From NCBI RefSeq assembly GCF_937891315.1, contig NZ_CALAGI010000169.1:1-50025 (forward strand): a stretch of 50,025 nt of DNA, in the 5' to 3' direction. This DNA comes from an uncultured Amaricoccus sp. Its GTDB lineage: Bacteria > Pseudomonadota > Alphaproteobacteria > Rhodobacterales > Rhodobacteraceae. A model generated the notes under the pieces. The model worked only from the letters and a program-made list of their open reading frames with translations, was not told the origin of the DNA and made no database searches. Shown one piece after another: positions 7,400 to 15,424 of this stretch. Numbering within the stretch: position 1 is the stretch's first letter; each line of letters begins with the position of its first letter. Both the position numbers and the translations under genes were made by a program.

Positions 7400-8443
7400 T
7401 CAGTCGGCGCTTTCGGTATTTCCCCCCGAATTTCCGCCCGAATCGCCGCTACCACCGGAGTCGCCCCCCGAGTCGCCGCCGCTGTCCGAGCCACCCGACT
7501 CGCCGCCACCGGAGTCACTCCCGGAATCGCCGCCACCACCGGAATCCGACCCGCTGGATCCGCCAGAATTGTCCGAACCGCTGGACCCCGAGCCTCCCGA
7601 ATCCGAACCTCCCGAATCCGACCCGCCGGAATCGCCGCCCGAGCTCGTCCCGCCGGAGTCGCCCCCGGACCCACCGCCGCCCGAACCGCCGCTCGATCCG
7701 CCGCCCGATCCGCCATTGTCGGACCCGCCGCTCGAAGCGCCACCGTTGGAGCCGCCACTGTCCGACGATCCGCCACCCGAACCGGAACTGTCCGAGCCAC
7801 CGCCCGAAGCCCCGCCGCCGCTCGAGTTCGAGCCCCCATTCGAGGACGAGCCCCCTGAGTTCCCCGAGCTTGAGCCGCCCGAACTTGAGCCCCCCGAATT
7901 CGAGCCTCCCGACCCGGAGCGGTCCGCACTCGCGCCGCCCGAACCTCCGCCGCGCGAACTCGAACCGCCCGAACTCGACCCGCCCGAGCCGGATGCGCCC
8001 GCGCGCGATCCATTCGAACTCGACGCACCGGATCTGGACGCGCCCGCGCGCGTTCCGCCCGAAGTCTCGCCGCTGGCCCGTCCAGTCGGGCGGGCCGTGG
8101 CGGGACTGGCCGTCGCAGGCTTCGCCGGCACGGTCTTGGCGCGTGCGGTCGCGGCCGGCGCGACGGGCTTCGGCGCCTGACCTCGGCTCGGGGCGTCCTC
8201 GACATAGTCGCGCAGGATTTCGCCGGTCGTGCGGTCGAAGACAATCTCACGTTTCCGCCCTTCGCTGACCGCCTCGACCTTGATGCGGCCGAGTAGCGTC
8301 CGCCGCACATCCACGACCTCGTAGCCCTGGCCGCGCAACTGCGCCACGATCTTGTCGACCGGCGCCTGCGCGCCGGCCTGACTCCCGGCCATCATCGCGG
8401 TCATCACCGCGAAAAGCCGGAGGATCGCCGAGCCATACTTCAT
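7400..8443 (-). CDS. Secreted PepSY-like protein with Ser/Gly/Asp-rich tail
   Basis: A 347-residue protein. Residues 1-26 form a signal peptide (MKYGSAILRLFAVMTAMMAG..., cleavage expected after AQA). Residues 28-84 form a PepSY-like domain (VDKIVAQLRGQGYEVVDVRR, then REIVFDRTTGEILRDYVED). A Pro/Ala/Lys linker follows, and from about residue 115 to the end the protein is almost only Ser and Gly, with Arg and Ala early and Asp increasing towards the C-terminus. The tail should be extended and disordered; the acidic end could bind cations or act as a surface or matrix polymer. The ATG at 8443 gives the best signal peptide. It precedes the membrane-bound LuxR-type gene. Function unknown. Confidence 0.72.
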   Translation of the reverse strand: MKYGSAILRLFAVMTAMMAGSQAGAQAPVDKIVAQLRGQGYEVVDVRRTLLGRIKVEAVSEGRKREIVFDRTTGEILRDYVEDAPSRGQAPKPVAPAATARAKTVPAKPATASPATARPTGRASGETSGGTRAGASRSGASSSNGSRAGASGSGGSSSGGSSSRGGGSGGASADRSGSGGSNSGGSSSGGSSSGNSGGSSSNGGSNSSGGGASGGGSDSSGSGGGSSDSGGSNGGASSGGSDNGGSGGGSSGGSGGGGSGGDSGGTSSGGDSGGSDSGGSDSGGSGSSGSDNSGGSSGSDSGGGGDSGSDSGGGESGGSDSGGDSGGDSGGSGDSGGNSGGNTESAD

Positions 8444-8658
8444 ATTCAGTCCGATCACGCTAGCAGAGCCCCACACCCCCGAACAGGGACCCTGAAAGAG
8501 GCGAACCCGGCCCAACACCAAAGCGCTGGACCGGGCCCCCTACCCCTCGAAACTCTTCTCCGTCACCTACCGGTTCGGGAGCACCCCTTAAGCAGACTTT
8601 CACGCCACCCGGCGCTTGAGGAGGTGAATGCCCGTCCGTCGCGGGGAACGCCATTCGC

Positions 8659-8737
8659 TAAACGTTTATTGGACCACCCAAAGACTAAACCGAACGCCGA
8701 TAAACCAAGGTTTATGGACGTTTCCGCGCCCCTAAAC
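8659..8737. repeat. Cluster of TAAAC/GTTTA repeats and palindromes
   Basis: Within about 80 bases upstream of the PepSY gene and beyond the end of trpB lie a perfect palindrome TAAACGTTTA (8659-8668), a TAAACC copy near 8686, an inverted repeat ATAAACC-AA-GGTTTAT (8700-8715) and another TAAACCC near 8732. This AT-rich, repeated motif stands out from the high-GC surroundings. It is a candidate regulator-binding cluster. The rest of the 8444-8741 gap shows no gene. Confidence 0.5.
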
Positions 8738-8741
8738 CCAC

Positions 8742-9962
8742 TCAGGCCTGGGCGCCGAGCGCCTCGGCGACAGTGAAGATGTCCTTGTCGCCCCGCCCGC
8801 AGAGATTCATCACGAGCAGGTGGTCGGACGGCAGATCCGGGGCGATTTTCGACACATGTGCCAGCGCATGCGCGGGCTCCAGCGCCGGGATGATTCCCTC
8901 GGTCACACAGCAGAGCTGGAACGCCGCCAGCGCCTCGGCATCGGTGACCGAGACATATTCCACCCGTCCGATGTCATGCAGCCAGGCATGCTCGGGTCCG
9001 ATCCCCGGATAGTCGAGCCCGGCCGAAATCGAATGTCCTTCCAGGATTTGCCCGTCCGCGTCCTGCAGGAGATAGGTCCGGTTCCCGTGCAGCACCCCGG
9101 GCCGCCCGCCGGTCAGCGACGCCGCGTGCTCCATCCGCTCATCGACGCCATGACCACCGGCCTCGACGCCGATGATCCGCACCTCGGCATCGTCGAGGAA
9201 CGGATGAAACAGTCCCATCGCGTTCGACCCGCCGCCGATGCAGGCGACCAGGCTGTCCGGCAGCCGCCCCTCGCGCGCCAGCATCTGCTCGCGCGCCTCC
9301 TTGCCGATGATCGCCTGGAAGTCGCGCACCATCGCCGGATAGGGATGCGGCCCCGCCACCGTGCCGATGCAGTAGAAGGTGTCGCGCACGTTGGTCACCC
9401 AGTCGCGCAGCGCCTCGTTCATCGCGTCCTTGAGCGTGCCGCGTCCGCTCGTCACCGGCACCACCTCGGCGCCGAGCAGCCGCATGCGGAACACGTTCGG
9501 CTTCTGCCGCTCGACGTCGGTCGCGCCCATGAAGACGATGCATTTCAGCCCGAAGCGCGCGCAGACCGTCGCGGTGGCGACGCCGTGCTGCCCCGCCCCG
9601 GTCTCGGCGATGATCCGGGTCTTGCCCATGCGTCGGGCGAGCAGAATCTGCCCCAGCACATTGTTGATCTTGTGCGCCCCGGTATGGTTGAGCTCGTCGC
9701 GCTTGAAATAGATCCTCGCGCCACCGAACCGCTCGGTCAGCCGCTCGGCGAAATAGAGCGGCGATGGGCGGCCGACATAGTGCTTCCAGAGATCGTCCAT
9801 CTCGGCCCAGAAGTCCGGATCGATCTTCGCGCGCTCGTATTCGGCCTCGAGGTCGAGGATCAGCGGCATTAGCGTCTCGGAAACGAAACGCCCGCCGAAG
9901 TCGCCGAACCGGCCCCGATCGTCCGGCCCCGTGCGATAGGAATTCAGCGTCTGTATGGTCAT
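8742..9962 (-). CDS. trpB: Tryptophan synthase beta chain
   Basis: A 406-residue TrpB1-type enzyme that joins indole and serine to make tryptophan using PLP. Motifs: FGDFGGRFVSETLMPLILDL at the N-terminus, ELNHTGAHKINN with the PLP lysine (about residue 90), ETGAGQHGVATATVCARFGL, and the phosphate-binding CIGGGSNAMGLFHPF. The length matches the family. The ATG at 9962 is preferred; the 44-residue upstream extension is not conserved. No trpF or trpA lies beside it in this window: upstream is an acyl-ACP synthetase and downstream the PepSY gene. Confidence 0.96.
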   Translation of the reverse strand: MTIQTLNSYRTGPDDRGRFGDFGGRFVSETLMPLILDLEAEYERAKIDPDFWAEMDDLWKHYVGRPSPLYFAERLTERFGGARIYFKRDELNHTGAHKINNVLGQILLARRMGKTRIIAETGAGQHGVATATVCARFGLKCIVFMGATDVERQKPNVFRMRLLGAEVVPVTSGRGTLKDAMNEALRDWVTNVRDTFYCIGTVAGPHPYPAMVRDFQAIIGKEAREQMLAREGRLPDSLVACIGGGSNAMGLFHPFLDDAEVRIIGVEAGGHGVDERMEHAASLTGGRPGVLHGNRTYLLQDADGQILEGHSISAGLDYPGIGPEHAWLHDIGRVEYVSVTDAEALAAFQLCCVTEGIIPALEPAHALAHVSKIAPDLPSDHLLVMNLCGRGDKDIFTVAEALGAQA

Positions 9963-10274
9963 GGCCCCGCCCCGCTGGAAACGCCGCCCTACATAGCCGC
10001 CGCCCGCCGGGTCGTCGACGACGGAATCGCGAACGGCCGCCCCGCGGAGGCGACGAGCTGGAGCAAAACAGCGGTGAGGGCCCTGTTCCGTCATGGCCGA
10101 TGCGAAACCACTGCCCGTCTCGTCAGAGTCTGTTGGAAATTCGGCGGCGGCGGGCAGGCAAGGGATTTTAGTGCCCCCGGCGGGAGGTCATGGGCGGCAA
10201 TATCGGAGATACTGGTCCCATGACCGACGCGACCCAGGCGTGGAAAGACCCGCCGGACCGACCCGTCCGGGCTT
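9963..10274. other. Gene-free gap upstream of trpB
   Basis: About 310 bases between trpB and the acyl-ACP synthetase, both leftward. Long open frames cross it but none is protein-like. A short inverted repeat CCGGA...TCCGG (about 10246-10263), flanked by GAAAG and CTTTC, lies just past the synthetase stop and may be a weak terminator. The trpB promoter should lie here; no attenuator peptide with Trp codons was recognised. Confidence 0.5.
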
Positions 10275-11843
10275 TCAATCGGACACTCGGACCTCCCCGG
10301 CCTCCAGAAGTGCCCGCAGACGCGGAAAATCGGTCTTTCCCGAGGCCATGACCGGGATTTCGGCCAGTATGCGCAGTTCGGACGGCAGCTGGATCTCCGC
10401 CATTCCCGCCTTGCGCGCCCGCGCGCGCAGCATGTCGAGATCGCCCGCCGGATTGGCGATCGCCAGCACGACCTTCTGGCCCTTGCGCGGACAGGGAAGC
10501 GCGACCGCGCCGACCGGCTCGCCGGGCCAGACTTCGGAGGCGAGCGCCTCGATCGCGGCCAGTGAAACCATCTCGCCCCCGACCTTGGCAAAGCGCTTCG
10601 CGCGGCCGACGATGGTTACGTGCCCTTCCTCGCCGATCCGCACGATATCACCGGTATCGTACCAGCCGCCTTCCAGCGCCGTGATGCCGCCGCCGTCCCC
10701 GGGCCGAAGATAGCCGAGCATCACGTTCGGCCCGCGGACCAGCAGCCGCTGGCCGTCCACCCCGGCCACCGGTTCCAGCCGATACTCGATGCCGGGCAGC
10801 ATCCGGCCGACGGTGCCGGGCCGCTGATCGTCAAGATCGTTCAGCGCCAGCACCGGGCCGGTCTCGGTCGCGCCATAGCCTTCGAGGATCGTCGCGCCGA
10901 ACCGCTCGGACCAGACCGCCCGCGTCGCGGCCTTCACCGGCTCGGCCCCGGCGACGACCGCGCGCAGCGACGCGAAATGCTCGGCCGTCGCCCGCCGGCC
11001 CCAGCCCGTCAGGAAGGTGTCCGTGCCGAACAGGATCGTGGCCTGAAGCTTCCGGGCCAGTTCCGGGATGACGCGGTAGTGCAGCGGCGAGGGATGCAGC
11101 CCGGTGCGGATGCCGGTCACCAGGGGCAGGACAATCCCCGCCGTCAGTCCGAAACTGTGAAACAGCGGCAGCGCGGAAACCGCGCGATCGGTCTGCCCGA
11201 TAGGTGCGCGCGCGCGCAGTTGGGCGACGTTGGCGAGGAAATTGCCATGCGAGAGCACGACACCTTTCGGCGCACCCTCGGTGCCGGAGGTGAAAAGCAC
11301 GGCGGCCTCGGTTGCCGGCCCCACGTCGCGCGGCGCGATGTGTGAGGAAACGAACGCCACAGCCTTGTCGAGAAGCGTGGCCGAAGCCCGGAGGTCCTCG
11401 GTCCAGAGCATCCGGATCCCCGCCACCCGCGCCGCGGCGACGAGATCGCCGAGGTCGCCCTTTTCCACGAAGGCGCGGCTGGAGAGGACCGTCCCGCAAC
11501 CGGCGGTGCGCAGGGCCGACAGCACCGGCCCCACGCCAACCGTCGGGTTGACCAGCGCCGGAACCCGGCCAGCGCGCCAGAAGGCGAACAGCACCGCGAT
11601 CGCACCCGGCGCGGCCGGCAACAGCAGGCCCACCCGTTCGCCAGGCGCGAACCGCGACCGCAGCGCGCGTTCGAGCACCGCCCCGGCCAGCGCCAGCTGG
11701 CCATAGGTCAGCGCGCTCCCCTCGATATCCTCGAAGGCGACCGTCGCGGAGCCGTGCGCACGGCGGGCGGCCAGAACCGCTTCGGGGAGCGAGCGGAACC
11801 GCCGCAGGGATTCGAAGCGATCTTCTTCCGACTTGGGTCGCAT
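10275..11843 (-). CDS. AMP-forming acyl-ACP/acyl-CoA synthetase (Aas-like)
   Basis: A 522-residue ANL-superfamily adenylating enzyme. Motifs in order: LFTSGTEGAPKGVVLSHGN (the AMP-binding P-loop), ILEGYGATETGPVLALN, GGWYDTGDIVRIGEEG, GRAKRFAKVGGEMVSLAAIE (hinge), and the C-terminal catalytic lysine in VMASGKTDFPRL. The KRFAKVGGEMVSL form of the hinge resembles the acyl-ACP synthetase half of Aas (2-acylglycerophosphoethanolamine recycling). The acyltransferase half is absent. The ATG at 11843 gives a normal-length enzyme; the open frame continues upstream but is antisense-like there. A role in fatty-acid activation is well supported; the acceptor (ACP or CoA) is not settled. Confidence 0.85.
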   Translation of the reverse strand: MRPKSEEDRFESLRRFRSLPEAVLAARRAHGSATVAFEDIEGSALTYGQLALAGAVLERALRSRFAPGERVGLLLPAAPGAIAVLFAFWRAGRVPALVNPTVGVGPVLSALRTAGCGTVLSSRAFVEKGDLGDLVAAARVAGIRMLWTEDLRASATLLDKAVAFVSSHIAPRDVGPATEAAVLFTSGTEGAPKGVVLSHGNFLANVAQLRARAPIGQTDRAVSALPLFHSFGLTAGIVLPLVTGIRTGLHPSPLHYRVIPELARKLQATILFGTDTFLTGWGRRATAEHFASLRAVVAGAEPVKAATRAVWSERFGATILEGYGATETGPVLALNDLDDQRPGTVGRMLPGIEYRLEPVAGVDGQRLLVRGPNVMLGYLRPGDGGGITALEGGWYDTGDIVRIGEEGHVTIVGRAKRFAKVGGEMVSLAAIEALASEVWPGEPVGAVALPCPRKGQKVVLAIANPAGDLDMLRARARKAGMAEIQLPSELRILAEIPVMASGKTDFPRLRALLEAGEVRVSD

Positions 11844-11985
11844 CCGGCACACCTCAGGGATACCGGCCAGCCGAAAACGGTCTGATCTTCGGCGCCGACC
11901 GGCCAGACAGACAGGCCATGCGAAGCCTGTTCCGCCTCGCATCGCGCCCCGAAATATCGCCAATCGATCCTGCCACGCAAGCGTA

Positions 11986-12022
11986 CAGGCTCCGGCGACC
12001 AGGCGGCGGTCACCGGAGCCTG
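11986..12022. repeat. Long perfect hairpin upstream of the acyl-ACP synthetase
   Basis: CAGGCTCCGG (11986-11995) and CCGGAGCCTG (12013-12022) pair perfectly. After one C/A mismatch, GACC (11997-12000) and GGTC (12008-12011) continue the stem. A second G/C-rich hairpin (about 12048-12076) follows nearer the phaB stop. These may stop phaB transcription before the next leftward gene, although T-runs are lacking. No gene is seen in 11844-12082. Confidence 0.5.
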
Positions 12023-12082
12023 CGCGAGGCGCGAGCGGGAGGCGATACGGGCCGGCCGGTGGCCGGCAGGCCCGCAACCGTC

Positions 12083-12808
12083 TCAGCCGAAGAACTGACC
12101 GCCGTTCGCCGATATGGTGGAGCCGGTGATGAAGCCGGCTTCCTCGGAGGCGAGGAAGACCACCGCGCGGGCGATCTCGCTGGGCTCGCCCAGACGCCCG
12201 ACCGGGATCTGCGGGATGATGCGCTCGTTCAGCACCTTCTCGTCGATGGCCTTCACCATCTCGGTGGCGATGTAGCCGGGGCAGATCGCGTTGACGGTGA
12301 TGCCGGCCTTGGCGCCTTCCTGCGACAGCGCGCGAGTGAAGCCGATGTCGCCGGCCTTGGCGGCGGAATAGTTCGCCTGGCCCGCCTGGCCCTTCTGCCC
12401 GTTCACCGAGGAGATGTTGATCACGCGGCCGAACTTGCGGTCGCGCATGCCGCCCCAGACCGGATGGGTCATGTTGAAGACGCCGCTGAGGTTGGTGTCG
12501 ATGACCTCCTTCCACTGCTGCGGGGTCATCTTGTGGAACATTCCGTCCCGGGTGATGCCGGCGTTGTTGACCAGCACGTCGACCGGGCCGAGATCGGCCT
12601 CGACCTGCGCGATGCCGGCCTTGCAGGCGTCATATTCCGCGACCGACCACTTGTAGGTCTTGATCCCGGTTTCGGCGGTGAACTTCTTCGCCGCCTCGTC
12701 GTTGCCCGCGTAGTTCGCGGCGACGGTGTAGCCCGCCTCCTTCAGCGCGATCGAGATCGCCGCGCCGATGCCGCGCGACCCGCCCGTGACCAAAGCCACT
12801 CGTCCCAT
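12083..12808 (-). CDS. phaB: Acetoacetyl-CoA reductase (NADPH)
   Basis: A 241-residue short-chain dehydrogenase that reduces acetoacetyl-CoA to (R)-3-hydroxybutyryl-CoA for polyhydroxybutyrate synthesis. Motifs: VTGGSRGIGAAISIALKEAG (nucleotide binding, about residues 7-26), VLVNNAGITRDGMFHKM, the catalytic SSVNGQKGQAGQANYSAAKAG segment with the Tyr-x3-Lys pair, and CPGYIATEMVKAI. The GQKGQAGQANYSAAKAG and NGGQFFG (C-terminus) strings are typical of PhaB. The ATG at 12808 has a purine-rich GAACGGAGGAAATACC upstream. It lies downstream of the phaA relic, the usual phaA-phaB order. Confidence 0.95.
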   Translation of the reverse strand: MGRVALVTGGSRGIGAAISIALKEAGYTVAANYAGNDEAAKKFTAETGIKTYKWSVAEYDACKAGIAQVEADLGPVDVLVNNAGITRDGMFHKMTPQQWKEVIDTNLSGVFNMTHPVWGGMRDRKFGRVINISSVNGQKGQAGQANYSAAKAGDIGFTRALSQEGAKAGITVNAICPGYIATEMVKAIDEKVLNERIIPQIPVGRLGEPSEIARAVVFLASEEAGFITGSTISANGGQFFG

Positions 12809-12919
12809 GGTATTTCCTCCGTTCTTTCAAGCTTTTCACGTCACGTCAGGCCTTTTCGCGACCCGACGCCGGGCGTGCCCATGACAGCTCGACCTGCCAG
12901 GGCATGACGATTCCGCCCC

Positions 12920-13129
12920 TTACGACCGTTCGGCGCAGAGCGCTACGCCCATGCCGCCGCCAATGCGGAGCGTGGCGAGGCCTTTCCTGGCGTCGCGACG
13001 CTTCATCTCGAAGAGCAGGGTGTTCAGCACCCGCGCGCCCGACGCCCCGATCGGGTGGCCGATGGCGATGGCGCCGCTGAAGCCGCCGACGGCGGTCCGT
13101 CCCGCCGATGCGATAACAATGCTGGTCAT
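12920..13129 (-). pseudogene. phaA: Internally deleted acetyl-CoA acetyltransferase (phaA relic)
   Basis: An open frame of 69 codons that joins the two ends of a PhaA-type thiolase (normally about 390 aa). Residues 1-20 (MTSIVIASAGRTAVGGFSGA) are the thiolase N-terminus. From residue 20 it continues directly as GAIAIGHPIGASGARVLNTL and ends IGGGMGVALCAERS, the thiolase C-terminus. About 320 internal codons are missing in frame, including the nucleophilic Cys. The second catalytic Cys, normally in TLCIGGGMG, is Arg here (CGC). The His of GHP is kept. The product cannot be an active thiolase. It sits in the expected position upstream of phaB, so it is a decayed phaA, or else an assembly join. 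Confidence 0.88.
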
Positions 13130-13259
13130 GCCATTCCTCCAAAACGGGGATCGCAGACCGATCCCGTCCCCCGTCCCCCGTCCCTTGAGACGCGGCGCGC
13201 AATATTGTTACGACTCGTCATCCTCGCGATTCCTCTCCTCGCATACCTCGCACGCCGGC

Positions 13260-14531
13260 TCAACGGGCATGACTCGCGAGGAACTCGGCGATCGGCCGCC
13301 AGACGCGATCCGCGGCACCGCCTCCGACCACCATGCCGACATGGCCGGTCGCCGGACGTATCAAGTGCCCGCGGGGGATGAGCTCGGCCAGCGGCTCGGT
13401 CAGCGGCGGTGAGGCGATCGTGTCGTTGCGCGCACAGACGATGAGGGCCGGCACCCCGATGGCGCGCGGATCAACCCGGTCACCAAGGAAGCGCCAGCGG
13501 CCGGCCGCCGTCTCGTTGCGGATCTGCCAGCCGATCAGAAGGTCCTTCGCTGCGCCGACCGGCATCGGTATCCCGTCGGCGAGCCAGTCCTCGAGTGCCA
13601 CGAAATGCGTCGCCTCGGGGCTCTCGGGATCGAGTCGCGCGAACTTCTGGAACTTGACCGCTGCCTGGAGTGGGTTGACGGCCCCGAACAGCGCCTGGAA
13701 CAGGAATACCGGCGCCGCGCCGAAGATGTCGCCAAGGGCGGTCAGCATCCGCTCGGACTTCGCCGCGCCCAGGGCGCGGAAGATGGCGCGAAAGCCGCCG
13801 GCCATGCCCTCGGTCGAGGCGAAATCCCAGGGCGTGCCGATGGCGACGAGGCTCGCAATTCCCTCGGGCCGGCAGGCGGCGAGGCCGGTGGCGAGCGTGC
13901 CGCCCATGCAATAGCCCATGACCGACACCGAGCGGCCGGTCAGTGCCCGGACATGATCGAGCGCGGCCAGAAGGCGCGCGCCATAGGCCTGAAGATCGAA
14001 GCCGAGTTCCAACCGCCCGGGCGGCCCCCAGTCGAGCAGGAACGGCCGCGCGCCCCGCGCGGCCAGCCAGCGCAGCATCGACCTGCCGGGCTCGAGGTCG
14101 AGGATATAGGCGCGATTGATCAGGCTCGGCACCATCAAGACCGGCGGGCCGTCCGGGGCGGCGGCCTCGGGCGCCGCCCCATAGTCGAGCAGGCGCGAGC
14201 AACCGAGGCCGAGAATGGTCGGCGGCTCGACGACCGCGCGGCGGTAGGGATGGCACTGCCACATCTCGAGGCCGCGGATCATGCCGGTCAGCCGCGCCGC
14301 GATCTCGGCTGCGACCTCCATCTGGTCGAGGTCGGGCCCCAACGCGGCGGCGGCGCGCCGCTCCTCGGACGACCAGGGAAAACTCGGGGAATTCGCCCGC
14401 GGCGCGGCGAGCAGCGCCTGACCATAGGCGGCGAGCGCGCTGGCAAGGTGAAAGGAAAGCGGACTGGGCTCGCCGATCCGGTGGGCGGCCGGCGTCCTTG
14501 CGACGATTTCCGCCACCGCCTCGGCGATCAC
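13260..14531 (-). CDS. Short PhaC-like polyhydroxyalkanoate synthase / alpha-beta hydrolase
   Basis: A 423-residue alpha/beta-hydrolase of the PHA synthase family. The lipase-like box is GYCMGGTLATGL (about residues 205-216) with Cys as nucleophile, as in PHA synthases, not Ser. VLMVPSLINRAYILDLEPG and FLLDWGPPG are family motifs, VCARNDTIASP carries the catalytic Asp, and ATGHVGMVVGG the catalytic His. It is much shorter than class I PhaC (about 580-600 aa), lacks the long N-terminal domain, and resembles a short alphaproteobacterial PhaC-like group. The GTG start at 14531 overlaps the stop of a small upstream ORF (GTGA). Its place between phaB and phaR supports a PHA role; polymerase activity is inferred. 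Confidence 0.85.
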   Translation of the reverse strand: MIAEAVAEIVARTPAAHRIGEPSPLSFHLASALAAYGQALLAAPRANSPSFPWSSEERRAAAALGPDLDQMEVAAEIAARLTGMIRGLEMWQCHPYRRAVVEPPTILGLGCSRLLDYGAAPEAAAPDGPPVLMVPSLINRAYILDLEPGRSMLRWLAARGARPFLLDWGPPGRLELGFDLQAYGARLLAALDHVRALTGRSVSVMGYCMGGTLATGLAACRPEGIASLVAIGTPWDFASTEGMAGGFRAIFRALGAAKSERMLTALGDIFGAAPVFLFQALFGAVNPLQAAVKFQKFARLDPESPEATHFVALEDWLADGIPMPVGAAKDLLIGWQIRNETAAGRWRFLGDRVDPRAIGVPALIVCARNDTIASPPLTEPLAELIPRGHLIRPATGHVGMVVGGGAADRVWRPIAEFLASHAR

Positions 14532-14761
14532 CGAGAGAACCAGAGCGCTGATATTCCCTTGCCATGCGCCGCCGCGTCGCCGACATGCCGCTCCCAGAGA
14601 TCGAGATAGGCCGCCGCGCGCACGCGCTCCGGCGCGGCGCCCCGCTCGGCTTCCGTCCGCGCCGCGTCATCCGCGGGCCCCCTATCAGCGTCGGCCGTCT
14701 CGCCCGGCCGTGTCCTGACTTCGCTCACGCGCGTTCCGCCTCCCGTCGGGCGTTTTCGCAT
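14528..14761 (-). CDS. Small ORF coupled to the PhaC-like gene
   Basis: A 77-residue ORF starting with ATG at 14761 and ending in a TGA that overlaps the GTG of the PhaC-like gene by four bases (GTGA). The first half is charged and Gly/Asp/Arg-rich. The second half contains AAAYLDLWERHVGDAAAHG, an amphipathic helix-like stretch with aromatic residues. No family is recognised. The overlap and position in the divergent phaC/phaR intergenic region favour a real gene, perhaps a PHA-synthase accessory peptide. It could also be a chance frame or an alternative N-terminal region lost through a frameshift. Confidence 0.5.
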   Translation of the reverse strand: MRKRPTGGGTRVSEVRTRPGETADADRGPADDAARTEAERGAAPERVRAAAYLDLWERHVGDAAAHGKGISALWFSR

Positions 14762-14836
14762 CTGCGATATTTGCTTTGCGGCATGCCGCGCCGGCTATAA
14801 GGTATACGTCCCCGAAGCGCACATTCACTAGGAGAC

Positions 14837-15424
14837 ATGCGCGTGACTGAAAAGCAGGAAAACGCGGGCGAGCCGATCATCATCAAGAAATACGCGAATC
14901 GGCGGCTCTACAACACGGCAAAATCCAGCTACGTCACGCTTGACCACCTGGCCCAGATGGTGCGGGAGGGACAGGACTTTCTGGTGAACGACGCCAAGAC
15001 CGGCGAGGACATCACCCGCGGCGTGCTAGCCCAGATCATCTTCGAGGAGGAAGCCAAGGGGCCGACGATGCTGCCCGCGAACTTCCTTCGCCAGTTGATC
15101 CGTCTCTATGGCGACACGCTGCAGGGCTTTGTGCCAGGCTATCTCGACGCCTCGATGGAAACCTTCTCGCGCAACCAGGAAGCGATGCGCGAACAGGTGC
15201 ACAAGGCGTTCGAAGCCAATCCGGCGCTGGCGAATTTCGAGGCGCTGGCGCGGACCAACATGGAATGGTTCGAGAATGCGATGCGGATGTTCGCGCCTTT
15301 CGCGACCGGCATGGCACCGATCGGCGGCGGCAAGAACCCGCGCAAGGATGTCGAGCTCGAGGAATTGAAGGAACAGCTGGCGGTGATGCAGTCGCAGCTG
15401 GCCAAACTGGTCAAGGACAATTGA
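14837..15424 (+). CDS. phaR: Polyhydroxyalkanoate synthesis repressor PhaR
   Basis: A 195-residue regulator that represses phasin and PHA genes and binds PHA granules. The N-terminal PHB/PHA accumulation regulator DNA-binding domain is clear: IIIKKYANRRLYNTAKSSYV (about residues 14-33), then MVREGQDFLVNDAKTGEDIT. The middle carries the PHB_acc repeat region (LIRLYGDTLQGFVPGYLDAS), and the C-terminus is a charged coiled coil (DVELEELKEQLAVMQSQLAK). It is divergent from the PhaC-like gene with a 75-base intergenic region to the small ORF, a likely site of its autoregulation. ATG 14837 and GTG 14843 are both possible starts. Confidence 0.95.
   Translation: MRVTEKQENAGEPIIIKKYANRRLYNTAKSSYVTLDHLAQMVREGQDFLVNDAKTGEDITRGVLAQIIFEEEAKGPTMLPANFLRQLIRLYGDTLQGFVPGYLDASMETFSRNQEAMREQVHKAFEANPALANFEALARTNMEWFENAMRMFAPFATGMAPIGGGKNPRKDVELEELKEQLAVMQSQLAKLVKDN

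Noticed and set aside
7569..8180. 203-codon Pro/Glu-rich rightward frame
   Set aside because: It is the mirror of the Ser/Gly-rich leftward gene; the signal peptide and PepSY domain on the other strand decide the coding strand.
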